Below are positions 1 through 8,646 of a DNA stretch of 64,000 nucleotides, in pieces. Within the stretch, counting starts at the first letter, position 1. Each line of letters begins with the position of its first letter. The stretch is from the NCBI GenBank assembly GCA_919902505.1, contig CAKKRE010000016.1, positions 1-64,000 on the forward strand. The letters are read 5' to 3'. This DNA is from Nitrospiraceae bacterium (GTDB lineage Bacteria; Nitrospirota; Nitrospiria; Nitrospirales; Nitrospiraceae). The notes beneath the pieces were generated by a model. The model did no database searches, had not been told where the DNA came from, and was given only the letters and a program-made list of their open reading frames with translations. Both the position numbers and the translations under genes were made by a program.

Positions 1-66
1 TGCCGTACGTTGAGCCTCTGAGCGATGCGAGAACGCCGCTGGCGGACTTTTTCCGCATCCTGCTAG
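1..66 (-). repeat. Family-2 intergenic repeat (CTAGCAGGATG type), cut by window edge
   Basis: Read on the minus strand, the sequence starts with CTAGCAGGATGCGGAAAAAG and continues with a GC-rich tract. The TAG is the stop codon of the acetyltransferase next to it. A GCGGA/TCCGC stem with an AAAAG loop can form just inside the repeat. A close match in the other orientation lies at 6303-6340, and the downstream side of lpxI (27936) starts with the same CTAGCAGGA. The repeat probably continues beyond the window start. Confidence 0.5.
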
Positions 67-692
67 GTCTGATCACTGACTGCATCGTACTGTGCGAGGA
101 AGGCATCCACCCGATCGGACATTAACAGAGGAAGGGCGGCTTCAATTTTTTCACGCGGCCAATTCCACCAGGCGATGCGGAGCAAACTGGCAATGGTGGC
201 TGGATCGAACCGGTGCCGGATCACGCGTGCCGGCACACCCGCCACAATGGCATAGGGGGGGACATCCTTCGTGACCACACTCCGGGCCGCGATCACCGCT
301 CCATGCCCCACAGAGACTCCTGAGAGAATCAAGGCTTCGGTCCCGACCCACACATCGTGGCCGATACTCACATCGCCTTTCGAACGAGAGGGTCTGGGAA
401 GACCTCGGTCGTTTCCAAAGATGACTTGAAACGGAAAGGTCGAGACCCAATCGAGGTGATGCTCTTGGCTGGTGAGAATCGAGACCCCACCGGCGATGGA
501 ACAATACCGACCAATGCGAACCGTGCTGCCGTCGTCAGGCACGACAATATCCGGATGTCCGTAGGTTCCCTCCCCCACCTCGAAGGCCGCATATCTAGGA
601 TTGTGCTGCATGAATAGGGGAGAAGGCCCACCACTCCTGATACCGAACACGACCAGCAGTTTTGACCACCATTTCATATGCCCCTGTTTCAC
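63..692 (-). CDS. CatB-type hexapeptide-repeat O-acetyltransferase
   Basis: 209 aa. A left-handed beta-helix acyltransferase of the xenobiotic/CatB-related type, expected to move an acetyl group from acetyl-CoA to a sugar hydroxyl on a polysaccharide precursor in the cytoplasm. Visible features are the RIGRYCSIAGGV turn, a His pair in SQEHHLDW where the catalytic His lies in this family, the hexapeptide series from about residue 107 (VSIGHDVWVGTEALILSG), and the closing AGVPARVIRHRF. Met6 (MKWW) is an alternative start. It is the most 3' gene of the minus-strand polysaccharide region and ends at a CTAG-type repeat. The substrate cannot be told from sequence; modification of O-antigen or exopolysaccharide is inferred from its neighbours. 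Confidence 0.8.
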   Translation of the reverse strand: MKQGHMKWWSKLLVVFGIRSGGPSPLFMQHNPRYAAFEVGEGTYGHPDIVVPDDGSTVRIGRYCSIAGGVSILTSQEHHLDWVSTFPFQVIFGNDRGLPRPSRSKGDVSIGHDVWVGTEALILSGVSVGHGAVIAARSVVTKDVPPYAIVAGVPARVIRHRFDPATIASLLRIAWWNWPREKIEAALPLLMSDRVDAFLAQYDAVSDQT

Positions 693-737
693 AGCTGTTC
701 GCTCTCCGGATGCAGAGACCCGCTGAACCCGACTGCG

Positions 738-918
738 CTAGCCCGGATTATTCATGCATGCCGTCGCGAGGCGTTTGAGACTGAAGGCCGCCGGGGTTTC
801 TCGCACGTAAGGCCGACGCAGGCGTACGTGCAGTCCGTCGAGGAGGCCGAACGAGAACAACCCCGCCGGACGAGAGGATCGGACGCCGGAGCAGGTATTC
901 ATGAATAGTCCGGGCTAG
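738..918. repeat. CTAG-bounded intergenic repeat, copy 1 (subfamily B)
   Basis: 181 bp. The left end reads CTAGCCCGGATTATTCATG and the right end is its near-perfect inverse, ATGAATAGTCCGGGCTAG. The interior is GC-rich and matches copy 4 (8466-8646) in reverse orientation. The right-hand CTA (915-917) is the TAG stop codon of rmlD. No open frame of its own was recognised, so it looks like a non-autonomous element (MITE or REP-like). Confidence 0.85.
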
Positions 919-1757
919 GAGGCGAGCTTGCTCTGTGCGCTCAAGAAACGCGCCAACCCATCCTGCCAGGACGGCATGCTGAACCCGAGTTGATGCAGAC
1001 GGTCTGCGGATAGAACGGAATAGGCCGGTCGCTTCGCCGGTCTCGACATGTCGGCCGTCGTGATCGGCTCGACAGGGACCCGATGCCCCGACAATCTGAC
1101 GATCTCCGTAGCAAATTCGTGCCAGGTACAATGACCCGCATTCGTCACATGCAGCACGCCCTGGGCTGAGTGCGCCACAAGCTTTCCAACCATGCCCGCA
1201 AGATCCTCGGCAAAGGTCGGACAACCTCGCTGGTCGGCCACGACTTTCAAGCAGGGCCGCTCGGCCGCCAGTTGCAACATGGTCTTGACGAAATTCCTGC
1301 CGTGAAGACCATAGAGCCAGGCGGTGCGCACCACCAGAGTGTTCTCGCAACAAGCCAGCGCACGCTGTTCACCGGCCAATTTGGACGCACCGTATGCGCT
1401 CACAGGATTGGTCGGATCGGTTTCGAGATAGGGACGAGTACCTCGGCCGTCGAACACGTAGTCGGTGGAAATAGCGATGAGCCTCGCTCCGACCTGAGCG
1501 GCGGCGCGGGCCACTCGCTCAGTCCCGTCGGCATTCACCGCCATGGCCAAGGCTGGATTACGTTCGGCTCCATCTACGTCCGTATGCGCGCCTGCGTGAA
1601 TCACGACCTCAGGCGCGGCCTCGACAATGACGCGTCCGCAGTCCTGGTGCGTGAGGTCAAATGCCGGAAGATCGAGCAACGTCAGCTGATGCCCTCGTAG
1701 CGTCTGCTGAAGGTCCGCCCCCAGCTGTCCCTGCGCACCGGTGATTACGATCCGCAC
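915..1757 (-). CDS. rmlD: dTDP-4-dehydrorhamnose reductase
   Basis: 280 aa from the GTG at 1757, which begins VRIVITGAQGQLG, the usual N-terminal Rossmann motif of RmlD. A longer in-frame extension to 1838 lies inside rmlB and is unlikely to be used. The enzyme reduces dTDP-4-keto-L-rhamnose to dTDP-L-rhamnose with NAD(P)H. Supporting motifs are STDYVFDG, the catalytic YGASK (Tyr-x-x-x-Lys) and the C-terminal sugar-binding part. It overlaps rmlB by 13 nt, so the two are probably translationally coupled. Its TAG stop codon lies within the terminal CTAG of a repeat element. RmlC, the epimerase that comes before RmlD in the pathway, is not in this window. Confidence 0.93.
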   Translation of the reverse strand: MRIVITGAQGQLGADLQQTLRGHQLTLLDLPAFDLTHQDCGRVIVEAAPEVVIHAGAHTDVDGAERNPALAMAVNADGTERVARAAAQVGARLIAISTDYVFDGRGTRPYLETDPTNPVSAYGASKLAGEQRALACCENTLVVRTAWLYGLHGRNFVKTMLQLAAERPCLKVVADQRGCPTFAEDLAGMVGKLVAHSAQGVLHVTNAGHCTWHEFATEIVRLSGHRVPVEPITTADMSRPAKRPAYSVLSADRLHQLGFSMPSWQDGLARFLSAQSKLAS

Positions 1758-2773
1758 GCCGTGCCCTGCTGCAACCGCTTCGCATACTGCTGTTGATAGT
1801 ATTCCTTGAACTCTCCGGACTTGATGGTCCGCCACCAACTCTCATGCGTGCGATACCACTCGACCGTTTGCTTCAGCCCCTCCTCGAACCGCACGTGCGG
1901 CGACCAGCCCAAGGCGCGCAACCGGCTGCAATCGATCGAATAGCGACGATCGTGTCCAGGGCGGTCCTGCACCAAACGAATCAGCGACCGAGACTTTCCC
2001 AGCGTCGCCACGATCTGTTCGGCCACCGTGATATTTTCGCGTTCGTTTCCCCCGCCGACGTTGTAGACGGTTCCCGGTTGGCCATGCTCAAACACATGCT
2101 GGATCCCAGCCGCATGATCGTAGACCGACAACCAATCGCGGCATTGTTTACCATCGCCGTATAACGGAAGCGGCTCCCCGTCGATCGCGTTGGTCGCAAA
2201 CAACGGAATAAATTTTTCGGGGTATTGGTTCGGCCCGTAGGTATTGCTCCCGCGCGTGACCAGCACCGGAAACCGGTAGGTCGTCCAATAACTCAGCACC
2301 AGTAGGTCCCCTCCGGCCTTGCTCGCCGAATAGGGACTTCGAGGTTCCAACCGATCTCCCTCCGTGGAGCTGCCCTGCTCGACACTGCCGTACACCTCAT
2401 CGGTGCTGACCTGCAGGAACCGCCGCACTCCGGCCTGACGCGCTTCCTCCAACAGGATGCCGGTGCCCACAACATCCGTGCGGGCAAAGACCCCGGGATC
2501 GAGAATCGACCGATCGACGTGGGTTTCCGCCGCGCAATTGATGATGCCCTCAATGCGGTGTTCCTGCAGGATCTTGTGCACGACCTGTTGATCACCGATG
2601 TCGGCCTGCACGAAGACATACTGCGGATGCCCGGCGAGATCAGCGAGATTCTCCAGGTTGCCGGAATACTTCAGCGCATCCAGGTTCACGACCGAATGAC
2701 GGCCGCTCTGGATCAAGCGACGCACCAGATGCGACCCGATAAAGCCGGCCCCGCCCGTGACGAGAATACGCAT
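1745..2773 (-). CDS. rmlB: dTDP-glucose 4,6-dehydratase
   Basis: 342 aa, normal length for RmlB. It converts dTDP-glucose to dTDP-4-keto-6-deoxyglucose, the second step of dTDP-rhamnose synthesis, in the cytoplasm with bound NAD. Motifs are the N-terminal TGGAGFIGSHL, the active-site STDEVYG and YSASKAGGDL, and the RGSNTYGPNQYPEKFIP segment typical of the subgroup. Its start follows directly on the rmlA stop (2774) and its end overlaps rmlD, so rmlA-rmlB-rmlD form one minus-strand transcription unit. Confidence 0.95.
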   Translation of the reverse strand: MRILVTGGAGFIGSHLVRRLIQSGRHSVVNLDALKYSGNLENLADLAGHPQYVFVQADIGDQQVVHKILQEHRIEGIINCAAETHVDRSILDPGVFARTDVVGTGILLEEARQAGVRRFLQVSTDEVYGSVEQGSSTEGDRLEPRSPYSASKAGGDLLVLSYWTTYRFPVLVTRGSNTYGPNQYPEKFIPLFATNAIDGEPLPLYGDGKQCRDWLSVYDHAAGIQHVFEHGQPGTVYNVGGGNERENITVAEQIVATLGKSRSLIRLVQDRPGHDRRYSIDCSRLRALGWSPHVRFEEGLKQTVEWYRTHESWWRTIKSGEFKEYYQQQYAKRLQQGTACGS

Positions 2774-3508
2774 TTAGAACTCCATCCTGTTCGCCCCGGT
2801 CTGGGCCACGAGCTGGTTGGCGGCTAATAACGATTCGATCGTGCCGGCATCCGTCCACCAGCCATCCAGCACATTCCAGGTCAACTCCCCGGATGCAATG
2901 TAGGCATTATTGACGTCTGTAATTTCCAATTCGCCACGCCCCGAAGGTTTCAACGTCCGGGTAATCTCGAAGACATGGGCATCATAAAAGTAGATTCCGG
3001 TGACCGCATAGGACGAGCGAGGATGCGCCGGCTTTTCTTCGATGCTCAGCACTCGATCCCCTTCGAGGTGCGGCACACCGAACCGTTGTGGATCTTTGAC
3101 TTCCTTGAGGAGAATCTTCGCGCCATTTTTCTGCGCGCGAAACGCTCCTGCGGCCTGCGCAATATTACCCTGGATCAAATTGTCGCCCAGCACCACGCAG
3201 ATCGGCCCCTCATCGGCGAAATGCTCCGCCAGCCGCAACGCATCGGCTATACCTCCCTCCCCCTGCTGGTAGGTATAGCTGAGATGCTTCAGACCGAAAT
3301 CACGACCGTTCCCCAACAACTTCAGAAAGTCGCCCGCGCTGTTCCCGCCCGTCACTAACATCACTTCCGTAATACCCGCGTTGACCAGCGTCTGGATGGG
3401 GTAATAGATCATCGGCTTGTCATACACCGGCAGGAGATGTTTGTTGGTCACTTTGGTCAGCGGCAGCAATCGAGATCCGAGCCCCCCGGCAAGTACGACA
3501 CCCTTCAT
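2774..3508 (-). CDS. rmlA: Glucose-1-phosphate thymidylyltransferase (short form)
   Basis: 244 aa from the ATG at 3508 (MKGVVLAGGLGSRLLPLT); an in-frame extension to 3544 adds residues unlike the family. It joins dTTP and glucose-1-phosphate to dTDP-glucose and pyrophosphate. The nucleotidyltransferase signature GGLGSRLLPLT, the NKHLLPVYDKPMIYYP segment and VLGDNL (metal-binding Asp) are all visible. Classical RmlA is about 290 aa; this one lacks the C-terminal roughly 45 residues that carry the allosteric site, as in other short nucleotidyltransferases. It is the first gene of the rmlABD group. The 178 bp upstream show no recognised gene. Confidence 0.9.
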   Translation of the reverse strand: MKGVVLAGGLGSRLLPLTKVTNKHLLPVYDKPMIYYPIQTLVNAGITEVMLVTGGNSAGDFLKLLGNGRDFGLKHLSYTYQQGEGGIADALRLAEHFADEGPICVVLGDNLIQGNIAQAAGAFRAQKNGAKILLKEVKDPQRFGVPHLEGDRVLSIEEKPAHPRSSYAVTGIYFYDAHVFEITRTLKPSGRGELEITDVNNAYIASGELTWNVLDGWWTDAGTIESLLAANQLVAQTGANRMEF

Positions 3509-3686
3509 GATCACCCCCAACGAAAGAGCACGGCTTGAGCCCACGAACGGATCATCTTATATCACGCGATCGGCACTCGGCATAGATGCTTTCGAACAGC
3601 GTCCACCTCGATCATCGATCGACTTGAATCTTAGCGTCTCAGCCAAGCTTCAGACCAGAAAATTCGATCATGCCGCCGATGGAACA

Positions 3687-4889
3687 CTACGCGAGCTTCA
3701 TCACTCCGACGACGTGCTCGGCAAACGGCAGTGACGAAGTAAAGGCGGGGGACACGGCATTCAACACGTGGGTGGAACGCGACCCCGCCTCAATCACGAA
3801 ATCGCTCACGAGCTCGGCCGTTCGCGTATCGACCAACTGCGCCCGAATGCCGGGCGCTTGCCCCGGCAGCAAATCGGCTTTCTCAAACCCCCGTCCGAGA
3901 TCTTCCGCTTCACGGAAAAAGCCCGTGCGCGTCAGCTTGATCATCTCGGTCCAGGCAATCGAGCGAAAATGGTCCCGGTTACGACCGAAGAGTCGCATCA
4001 AATAGGCCAGCATCGTGACAGTACCACCGAGCGTTGCCCCGGTCAGGCCCTGATACTGCTCACGACCGAGCAGCGGGAGGGCCGAAGGGCCGATCGTCAC
4101 ATCGCCTTCAGGCCGTCGCGTAAAGTGCACGCCCAGGAACGGGTTGCGCAGGTCCGGAACCGGATAGATGTTGCCACGGACCTGCATGGCGGACCCGGGA
4201 CGCAGCTGATAGAACTGTCCGCGAAACGGTAAGATTTTGAAATGCAGCCCGACTTCGTAGGCATGCGCGATTCGATCGGCAAAGAGTCCGCCGCAATTCA
4301 CGAAATGTCCGTAGGTCACACGGCCTCGATCGGTACGCGCCACCGCATCGCCCTCCCGCCCTAGCCACGCGCAGCCGAAGCGAAACACCACGCCTTCGCG
4401 CTCGGCATCCGCCACCATGGCCGCCATGACCCGTTGCGGGTCGACCACGGCGGTATCCTGTACGTACAGCGCCTGCTGGACGGTCTTCGCGCAAGGTTCC
4501 ACCTCCTTCAGCGCCTGTTCATCGAGCAGGCTCACACGGACTCCATTGGCCTGGGATCGTGCGTGCAATTCATGCAGCGACGGCAACTCCGCTTCCGTCC
4601 GCGCCACAATCACCTTGCCGTGCTCGTTGAGCGGAATGGCGTGCTGCCGACAATAGGCTCGCAACCGCCGGTTCCCCTCCACACACAACCGGGCCTTAAG
4701 TGTCCCCGCCTTGTAATACACGCCCGCGTGTAACACGCCGCTGTTGCGACCGCTCGCGTGCCGGCCGGCCGTGGATTCCTTCTCCAGCACGACCACCGTG
4801 ACGCCATACCGGCGCCTGAGCTCCCTCGCGATGGCCACGCCGATCACTCCGGCCCCGGCGATTAAAAAATCGCACGTCTCTTCCGCCAT
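3687..4889 (-). CDS. lhgO: L-2-hydroxyglutarate oxidase-like FAD enzyme
   Basis: 400 aa using the ATG at 4889, which has GAGGGG 9 nt upstream; an ATG three codons earlier (4898) and a longer frame to 5009 are alternatives. It is a DAO-family FAD oxidoreductase: FLIAGAGVIGVAIARELRRR is the dinucleotide-binding fold at the N terminus, followed by GRHASGRNSGVLHAGVYY, which is characteristic of LhgO (YgaF). Members oxidise L-2-hydroxyglutarate to 2-oxoglutarate and pass electrons to the quinone pool or oxygen. The location between rmlA and a glycosyltransferase gives no obvious link to polysaccharide synthesis, so this is probably a metabolite-repair or catabolic gene placed here by chance. Confidence 0.85.
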   Translation of the reverse strand: MAEETCDFLIAGAGVIGVAIARELRRRYGVTVVVLEKESTAGRHASGRNSGVLHAGVYYKAGTLKARLCVEGNRRLRAYCRQHAIPLNEHGKVIVARTEAELPSLHELHARSQANGVRVSLLDEQALKEVEPCAKTVQQALYVQDTAVVDPQRVMAAMVADAEREGVVFRFGCAWLGREGDAVARTDRGRVTYGHFVNCGGLFADRIAHAYEVGLHFKILPFRGQFYQLRPGSAMQVRGNIYPVPDLRNPFLGVHFTRRPEGDVTIGPSALPLLGREQYQGLTGATLGGTVTMLAYLMRLFGRNRDHFRSIAWTEMIKLTRTGFFREAEDLGRGFEKADLLPGQAPGIRAQLVDTRTAELVSDFVIEAGSRSTHVLNAVSPAFTSSLPFAEHVVGVMKLA

Positions 4890-5013
4890 CTCGTTCATCC
4901 CCTCGACATCGGGCAAGTACCGGTCTGAGCCCCAATGACAACACAGGAATTGCAACCTGTCGAGCACCATCCCTCTTGCCGCCGATCCGGTATGCTCATC
5001 GAGGGTCACTGAC

Positions 5014-6093
5014 TCAGCCTGCCAGACGTCGATAGACCGCCACCGTCTCCACCGCAGTGCGATCCCAGGAGAATTCGCGCGCCCGAGCCAGTCCGCGGGT
5101 CCTCAACTCGTCCCGCAGCGCAGGGGATGTCAAAACACGGGCGAGTTCGATGGCCAATCGACCGCCGTCATGCGGATCGAGCAGCACCGCCGCGTCACCC
5201 GCCACTTCGGGCAGCGAAGAGGCGTTCGAACAGATCACCGGACAGCCGCACCCCATCGCCTCCAACACCGGCAGCCCGAACCCCTCGTAGAGCGAAGGAA
5301 ACACAAACACGGTGGCCTGCTGATAATAGGCGACGAGTTCCCGGTCGGACACCATGCCGACCAGTTTGGTGTGGGCGCCGATGCCATGATGCTCGACGGC
5401 CGCTCGAATATCCGGGCGTTTGCAGACATCACCCGCCAGGATTAGGTCGAAACGGTTGCGCAACATCTCGGGAAGTTTCGCGAACGCGTCGATGAGGACA
5501 CCGACGTTCTTGGTCGGGTCGGCTCCGGCTACACAGAACACGTAGGGCTTGCGCTCCCCCGGATGTCCGGCGGGCCGAAACCGCTCGGCATCGAGGCCCA
5601 GGGAGGTCACGGTCACCTGCTCGGGGCGAAGCGGAACGTGGGCCAGGAGATCGCGCCGCGAATGTTCGGAGATCGTGATGACGTGGTCGAGCTTCTTCCA
5701 GCGATCCCCGACCAGCCACTGTTCGATGCGACTATTGAGATTGGTACGGGCACGGAGCACCGGAAACAACAACGGCTTGACGTCATGGATGGTGGCCACG
5801 AACTTTCCGCGTTTCCAGGCCACGCAGGAATCGTACGGGAAGTGGAGCACATCGTACGGGCCGACGAGGAGCGGTGCCACCTGCTCCCAGAAACGGCGAC
5901 GGAACAGCGGGAACCGGATCACGCGATATCGCATATTCGGCCGAGCGGTGAACGGATGCTCTGCGTGGGGAAGCAGGATCTCGTACTGATTGTTCTGATC
6001 GACGCGCCCCAGCGCCTCGATCAGTTCCCGGGCATACCGCCCGATTCCCACATTCGCGTTCTTGAGATGCCAGGCGGCAATGACAATCTTCAC
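5014..6093 (-). CDS. GT4-family glycosyltransferase
   Basis: 359 aa from the GTG at 6093 (VKIVIAAWHLKNANVGIGRY), which has GAGAGG upstream; an upstream in-frame GTG at 6123 would add 10 residues. The GT-B fold is seen from the N-terminal glycine-rich GIGRYARELIEAL and the C-terminal donor-site motif EGFGLPVLEAMGCG, the E-x7-E of family GT4. ATIHDVKPLLFP and TISEHSRRDL are also typical of this family. It likely adds a hexose from a nucleotide sugar to a growing polysaccharide. The specific linkage cannot be predicted. A CTAG repeat (copy 2) lies 32 bp upstream. Confidence 0.85.
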   Translation of the reverse strand: MKIVIAAWHLKNANVGIGRYARELIEALGRVDQNNQYEILLPHAEHPFTARPNMRYRVIRFPLFRRRFWEQVAPLLVGPYDVLHFPYDSCVAWKRGKFVATIHDVKPLLFPVLRARTNLNSRIEQWLVGDRWKKLDHVITISEHSRRDLLAHVPLRPEQVTVTSLGLDAERFRPAGHPGERKPYVFCVAGADPTKNVGVLIDAFAKLPEMLRNRFDLILAGDVCKRPDIRAAVEHHGIGAHTKLVGMVSDRELVAYYQQATVFVFPSLYEGFGLPVLEAMGCGCPVICSNASSLPEVAGDAAVLLDPHDGGRLAIELARVLTSPALRDELRTRGLARAREFSWDRTAVETVAVYRRLAG

Positions 6094-6125
6094 AAGCTTG
6101 GCATCCCTCTCATCAGGTGGCACTA

Positions 6126-6306
6126 CTAGCCCGCATTATTCATGACGGTTCGTCGCGAAGCGAGACGGGCGCGCGGAGCCGGGAGGGAGGAAGGCCTCCT
6201 TGAACAGGATGTCGACCGACCGAGCGGCGAGCCCGCCCGCCGACAGGCTGGTCGCAGTTGCGAATCCGCGATTGCAGCAGAAGCGCTCATGAATAATGCG
6301 GGCTAG
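6126..6306. repeat. CTAG-bounded intergenic repeat, copy 2 (subfamily A)
   Basis: 181 bp. Ends are CTAGCCCGCATTATTCATGA and its inverse TCATGAATAATGCGGGCTAG, a perfect 20 bp terminal inverted repeat. The interior (ACGGTTCGTCGCGAAGCGAG at the left, GCGATTGCAGCAGAAGCGC at the right) matches copies 3 and 6 in the same orientation and copy 5 in reverse. It sits between two glycosyltransferase genes of the same strand. Confidence 0.88.
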
Positions 6307-6340
6307 CAGAAGGTGAAAAAAACCCGCCAGCGGCGTTCAT
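6303..6340 (+). repeat. Family-2 intergenic repeat fragment
   Basis: Starting at the CTAG that ends repeat copy 2, the plus strand reads CTAGCAGAAGGTGAAAAAAA and then CCCGCCAGCGGCGTTC. This matches the minus-strand start of the window (66 to 1) over about 37 nt with few differences. It runs up to the stop codon of the next GT2 gene. Confidence 0.45.
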
Positions 6341-7155
6341 CCGAGCGGCTGCCCCCGATCGACGGGTCGAGGAAATTTTTCCACCAGCGTATGGCCAAAT
6401 CGAAGTTGCTCCGATCGTTTTACCAACTTGGTTCTCAAATCGGTGACACGCCGTTGAAACCAATTTCCACGGATCGTCCGCCCCCACTTTTTTTGGAAAT
6501 GGGCCATATTGTGGTCCCAATATTGATCGGTCTCCGTACGAGACACCGCGGCCTGAGTGACTTTTGAGAAATGATGGATGAGCGCCGCACCGGTCATCGC
6601 GACGGAAAATCCTGCCGCCTTGGTGCGCCAGAGGAAATCGGTATCTTCGCATCCGCCATAGGAAAAGGCCTCATCGAACAGTCCAATCCGATCAAACACC
6701 GCTCGATCGATCAACATACAAGGCGCATAGAGTTCCCACCGCACCGCTCCGGCGCACGCCTTCGTAAACTCTCGGGCATAGGCCGCCAAATCATAGTCCA
6801 GCTGGCCTTCTCGAGCCGAGGGGCACACAATTCCATGCCCCCCCTGCTCCATGAACGCCAACAGGGCTTCGCTCCACCCCGCGGTCATGAGCAGGTCGTT
6901 GTTCAGGATGCCGATGACATCCCCCCGACTGGCTCGTATCCCCTGGTTCCAGGCTTTCGCACAACCAAGATTCTGCGCATTGGAAATGACCGTCGCATCG
7001 ACGCCTCGAAGATATTCCGTGGTCCCGTCCACACAGCCATTGTCGATCAGAATCAGCTCAACCGGAGGGGGGGTATAGGCCTTAATCGAAGCGAGGCATT
7101 GTCGAGTAAACTCGAGTTGATTGTAGAGCGCAATAACGAGGCTGATCGATTTCAT
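6337..7155 (-). CDS. GT2-family glycosyltransferase
   Basis: 272 aa. A GT-A fold inverting glycosyltransferase: the N-terminal SLVIALYNQLEFTRQCLASI, the LILIDNGCVDGT segment, and GDVIGILNNDLL with the metal-binding N-N-D in place of DxD are typical of rhamnosyl/galactosyl-transferase-like GT2 enzymes. The ED of GGCEDTDFLWR is the likely catalytic-base region. It lacks membrane segments, so it should act at the cytoplasmic face on a lipid-linked sugar. Repeat elements flank the gene on both sides (6126-6306 and 7162-7358). Given rml genes nearby, a rhamnosyltransferase role is possible but not shown. Confidence 0.85.
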   Translation of the reverse strand: MKSISLVIALYNQLEFTRQCLASIKAYTPPPVELILIDNGCVDGTTEYLRGVDATVISNAQNLGCAKAWNQGIRASRGDVIGILNNDLLMTAGWSEALLAFMEQGGHGIVCPSAREGQLDYDLAAYAREFTKACAGAVRWELYAPCMLIDRAVFDRIGLFDEAFSYGGCEDTDFLWRTKAAGFSVAMTGAALIHHFSKVTQAAVSRTETDQYWDHNMAHFQKKWGRTIRGNWFQRRVTDLRTKLVKRSEQLRFGHTLVEKFPRPVDRGQPLG

Positions 7156-7161
7156 GGATCC

Positions 7162-7358
7162 CTAGCTCGGATTATTCATGACGGTTTGTCGCGAAATCGC
7201 GGAGTCGCGAAGCGAGACGGGCGCGTGGAGCCGTGAGGAAGGAAGGCATCCGTGAACAGGATGTCGACCGACCGAGCGGCGAGCCCGCCCGCCGACAGGC
7301 TGGTCGCAGCTGCGAATCCGCGATTGCAGCAGAAGCGCTCATGAATAGTCCGGGCTAG
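7162..7358. repeat. CTAG-bounded intergenic repeat, copy 3 (subfamily A)
   Basis: 197 bp. The left end is CTAGCTCGGATTATTCATGA and the right end TCATGAATAGTCCGGGCTAG. The interior is collinear with copy 2 but has a short extra tract near the left end (AATCGCGGAGTCGCG). Its right-hand CTA (7355-7357) is the TAG stop codon of the next minus-strand gene. Confidence 0.87.
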
Positions 7359-8434
7359 AGCACCTGTGCGCACAACTCCAACAGATACGCCGCCCGACGG
7401 GCCGTCGTATGATAGGCCAGCAAATGCGAATAGGCGGCCTCCGCCATTCGCTGCCGTTCGGCTTCGTCGTCGCGGAGTCTTCGCACCCAATAGGTCAGAT
7501 CGCTCAAGTCCGGCCGACAAAACACTGCGTGCACACCATGTTCGAAGTTATGCGGAATGTCGATGTCCGGAGCCTCGGAGATCAACGGGGTCTTGGCTGC
7601 CACGACTTCCCAATAGCGTACCGTGTCGAATCCACCACCTCGAATAGAAAGCGCCGTCTTTGAACGGCCCAAGAGCGAGCGATAGGCCTCCATCCCCATT
7701 CTACTGAGCGAGCCTCTGGCCGGAGGATCTCCCAGCAACTTCGCCGCCATGATGTCGAACCAGGATTCGGCCAGCCTCGACCGCCGATCGGTCGGCTCGA
7801 CATAGACCCCGCCCTCGAACCGAATGTCCGGGGCGTCCCTCAATAGCCTGACCGCCGCCAGTCGCTTTCGGTGCGAAGCCCGCCCGACAAACGAGACATC
7901 GATGTCTCGGGTCAGACTCGGCGCACCTGACAACGCCGCCGCACTGACTGAGAATGGCAGTGGAAAGATACGCCCTTCAAACTCCTCACCGTACATCGAC
8001 CTCAGGCCCCGAAACCAGGCCCCGCCCAGTTCACCGGGGCGTTTGCGATACTCGCGCTTGAAATACACCCCAGCCCCCACCGCTCTGAGGAGATCCAGGC
8101 GAAGCTGCGTATCGTCTTCTCCGTCGAGCAACACAATAGGAGGGAGCCTGGCCTGATCTGCTAGGGCACGGAACGCAGCTTGGACCCCTCGTCTCGGAGA
8201 AGACAGCAGGGCCAAGTCAAGCTGTCCCGCGCGAAGCCTCTCAACCAGCGCGTCCTGAGCCTCTCCACCTTCTCGACCGAGGACGAGAGACGACGGTCGA
8301 GCATGGGGACCGTGATACGCGGCTTTACGGGGGAAGTCAAAAACATTCTCCCCCCCCAGCACTGCGCAGAGCCCGTCATAGATCTGGTCGGCCAGATAGT
8401 CAGGCTCCGAATCGGTCAGATATAGTACCTTCAT
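7355..8434 (-). CDS. CgeB-like glycosyltransferase
   Basis: 359 aa. It starts MKVLYLTDSEPDYLADQI and has the two-part layout of the glycosyl_trans_1_2 / spore maturation protein CgeB group: DIDVSFVGRASHRKRLAAVRLL in the middle, RSKTALSIRGGGFDTVRYWEV, and AAKTPLISEAPDIDIPHNF near the end. In this family the C-terminal part binds the nucleotide sugar. The role is probably transfer of a sugar during surface-polysaccharide or glycoprotein assembly; the acceptor is unknown. The stop codon TAG is inside repeat copy 3, so the repeat begins immediately at the end of the reading frame. Confidence 0.75.
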   Translation of the reverse strand: MKVLYLTDSEPDYLADQIYDGLCAVLGGENVFDFPRKAAYHGPHARPSSLVLGREGGEAQDALVERLRAGQLDLALLSSPRRGVQAAFRALADQARLPPIVLLDGEDDTQLRLDLLRAVGAGVYFKREYRKRPGELGGAWFRGLRSMYGEEFEGRIFPLPFSVSAAALSGAPSLTRDIDVSFVGRASHRKRLAAVRLLRDAPDIRFEGGVYVEPTDRRSRLAESWFDIMAAKLLGDPPARGSLSRMGMEAYRSLLGRSKTALSIRGGGFDTVRYWEVVAAKTPLISEAPDIDIPHNFEHGVHAVFCRPDLSDLTYWVRRLRDDEAERQRMAEAAYSHLLAYHTTARRAAYLLELCAQVL

Positions 8435-8465
8435 GTAAGTGTGATCGTCTCGAGGCTCGTGAGGC

Positions 8466-8646
8466 CTAGCCCGGACTATTCATGAATGCCTGCTCCGTCG
8501 TCCGATTCTCTCGCCCGGCGGGGCTGTTCTCGTTCGGCCTCCTCGACGGACTGTCAGTACGCCTGCGTCGGCCTCGCTTGCGAGAAGCCCCGGCGGGCTT
8601 CGGTCTCGAACGCCTCGCGACGACATTCATGAATAATCCGGGCTAG
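8466..8646. repeat. CTAG-bounded intergenic repeat, copy 4 (subfamily B)
   Basis: 181 bp. Ends are CTAGCCCGGACTATTCATGA and TTCATGAATAATCCGGGCTAG (inverse). The interior is the reverse complement of copy 1. The right-hand CTA (8643-8645) is the TAG stop codon of the methyltransferase gene. Confidence 0.87.

Noticed and set aside
738-918. CRISPR-type arrays among the repeats
   Set aside because: Copies are long, dispersed over kilobases, inverted at their ends and not separated by uniform spacers.
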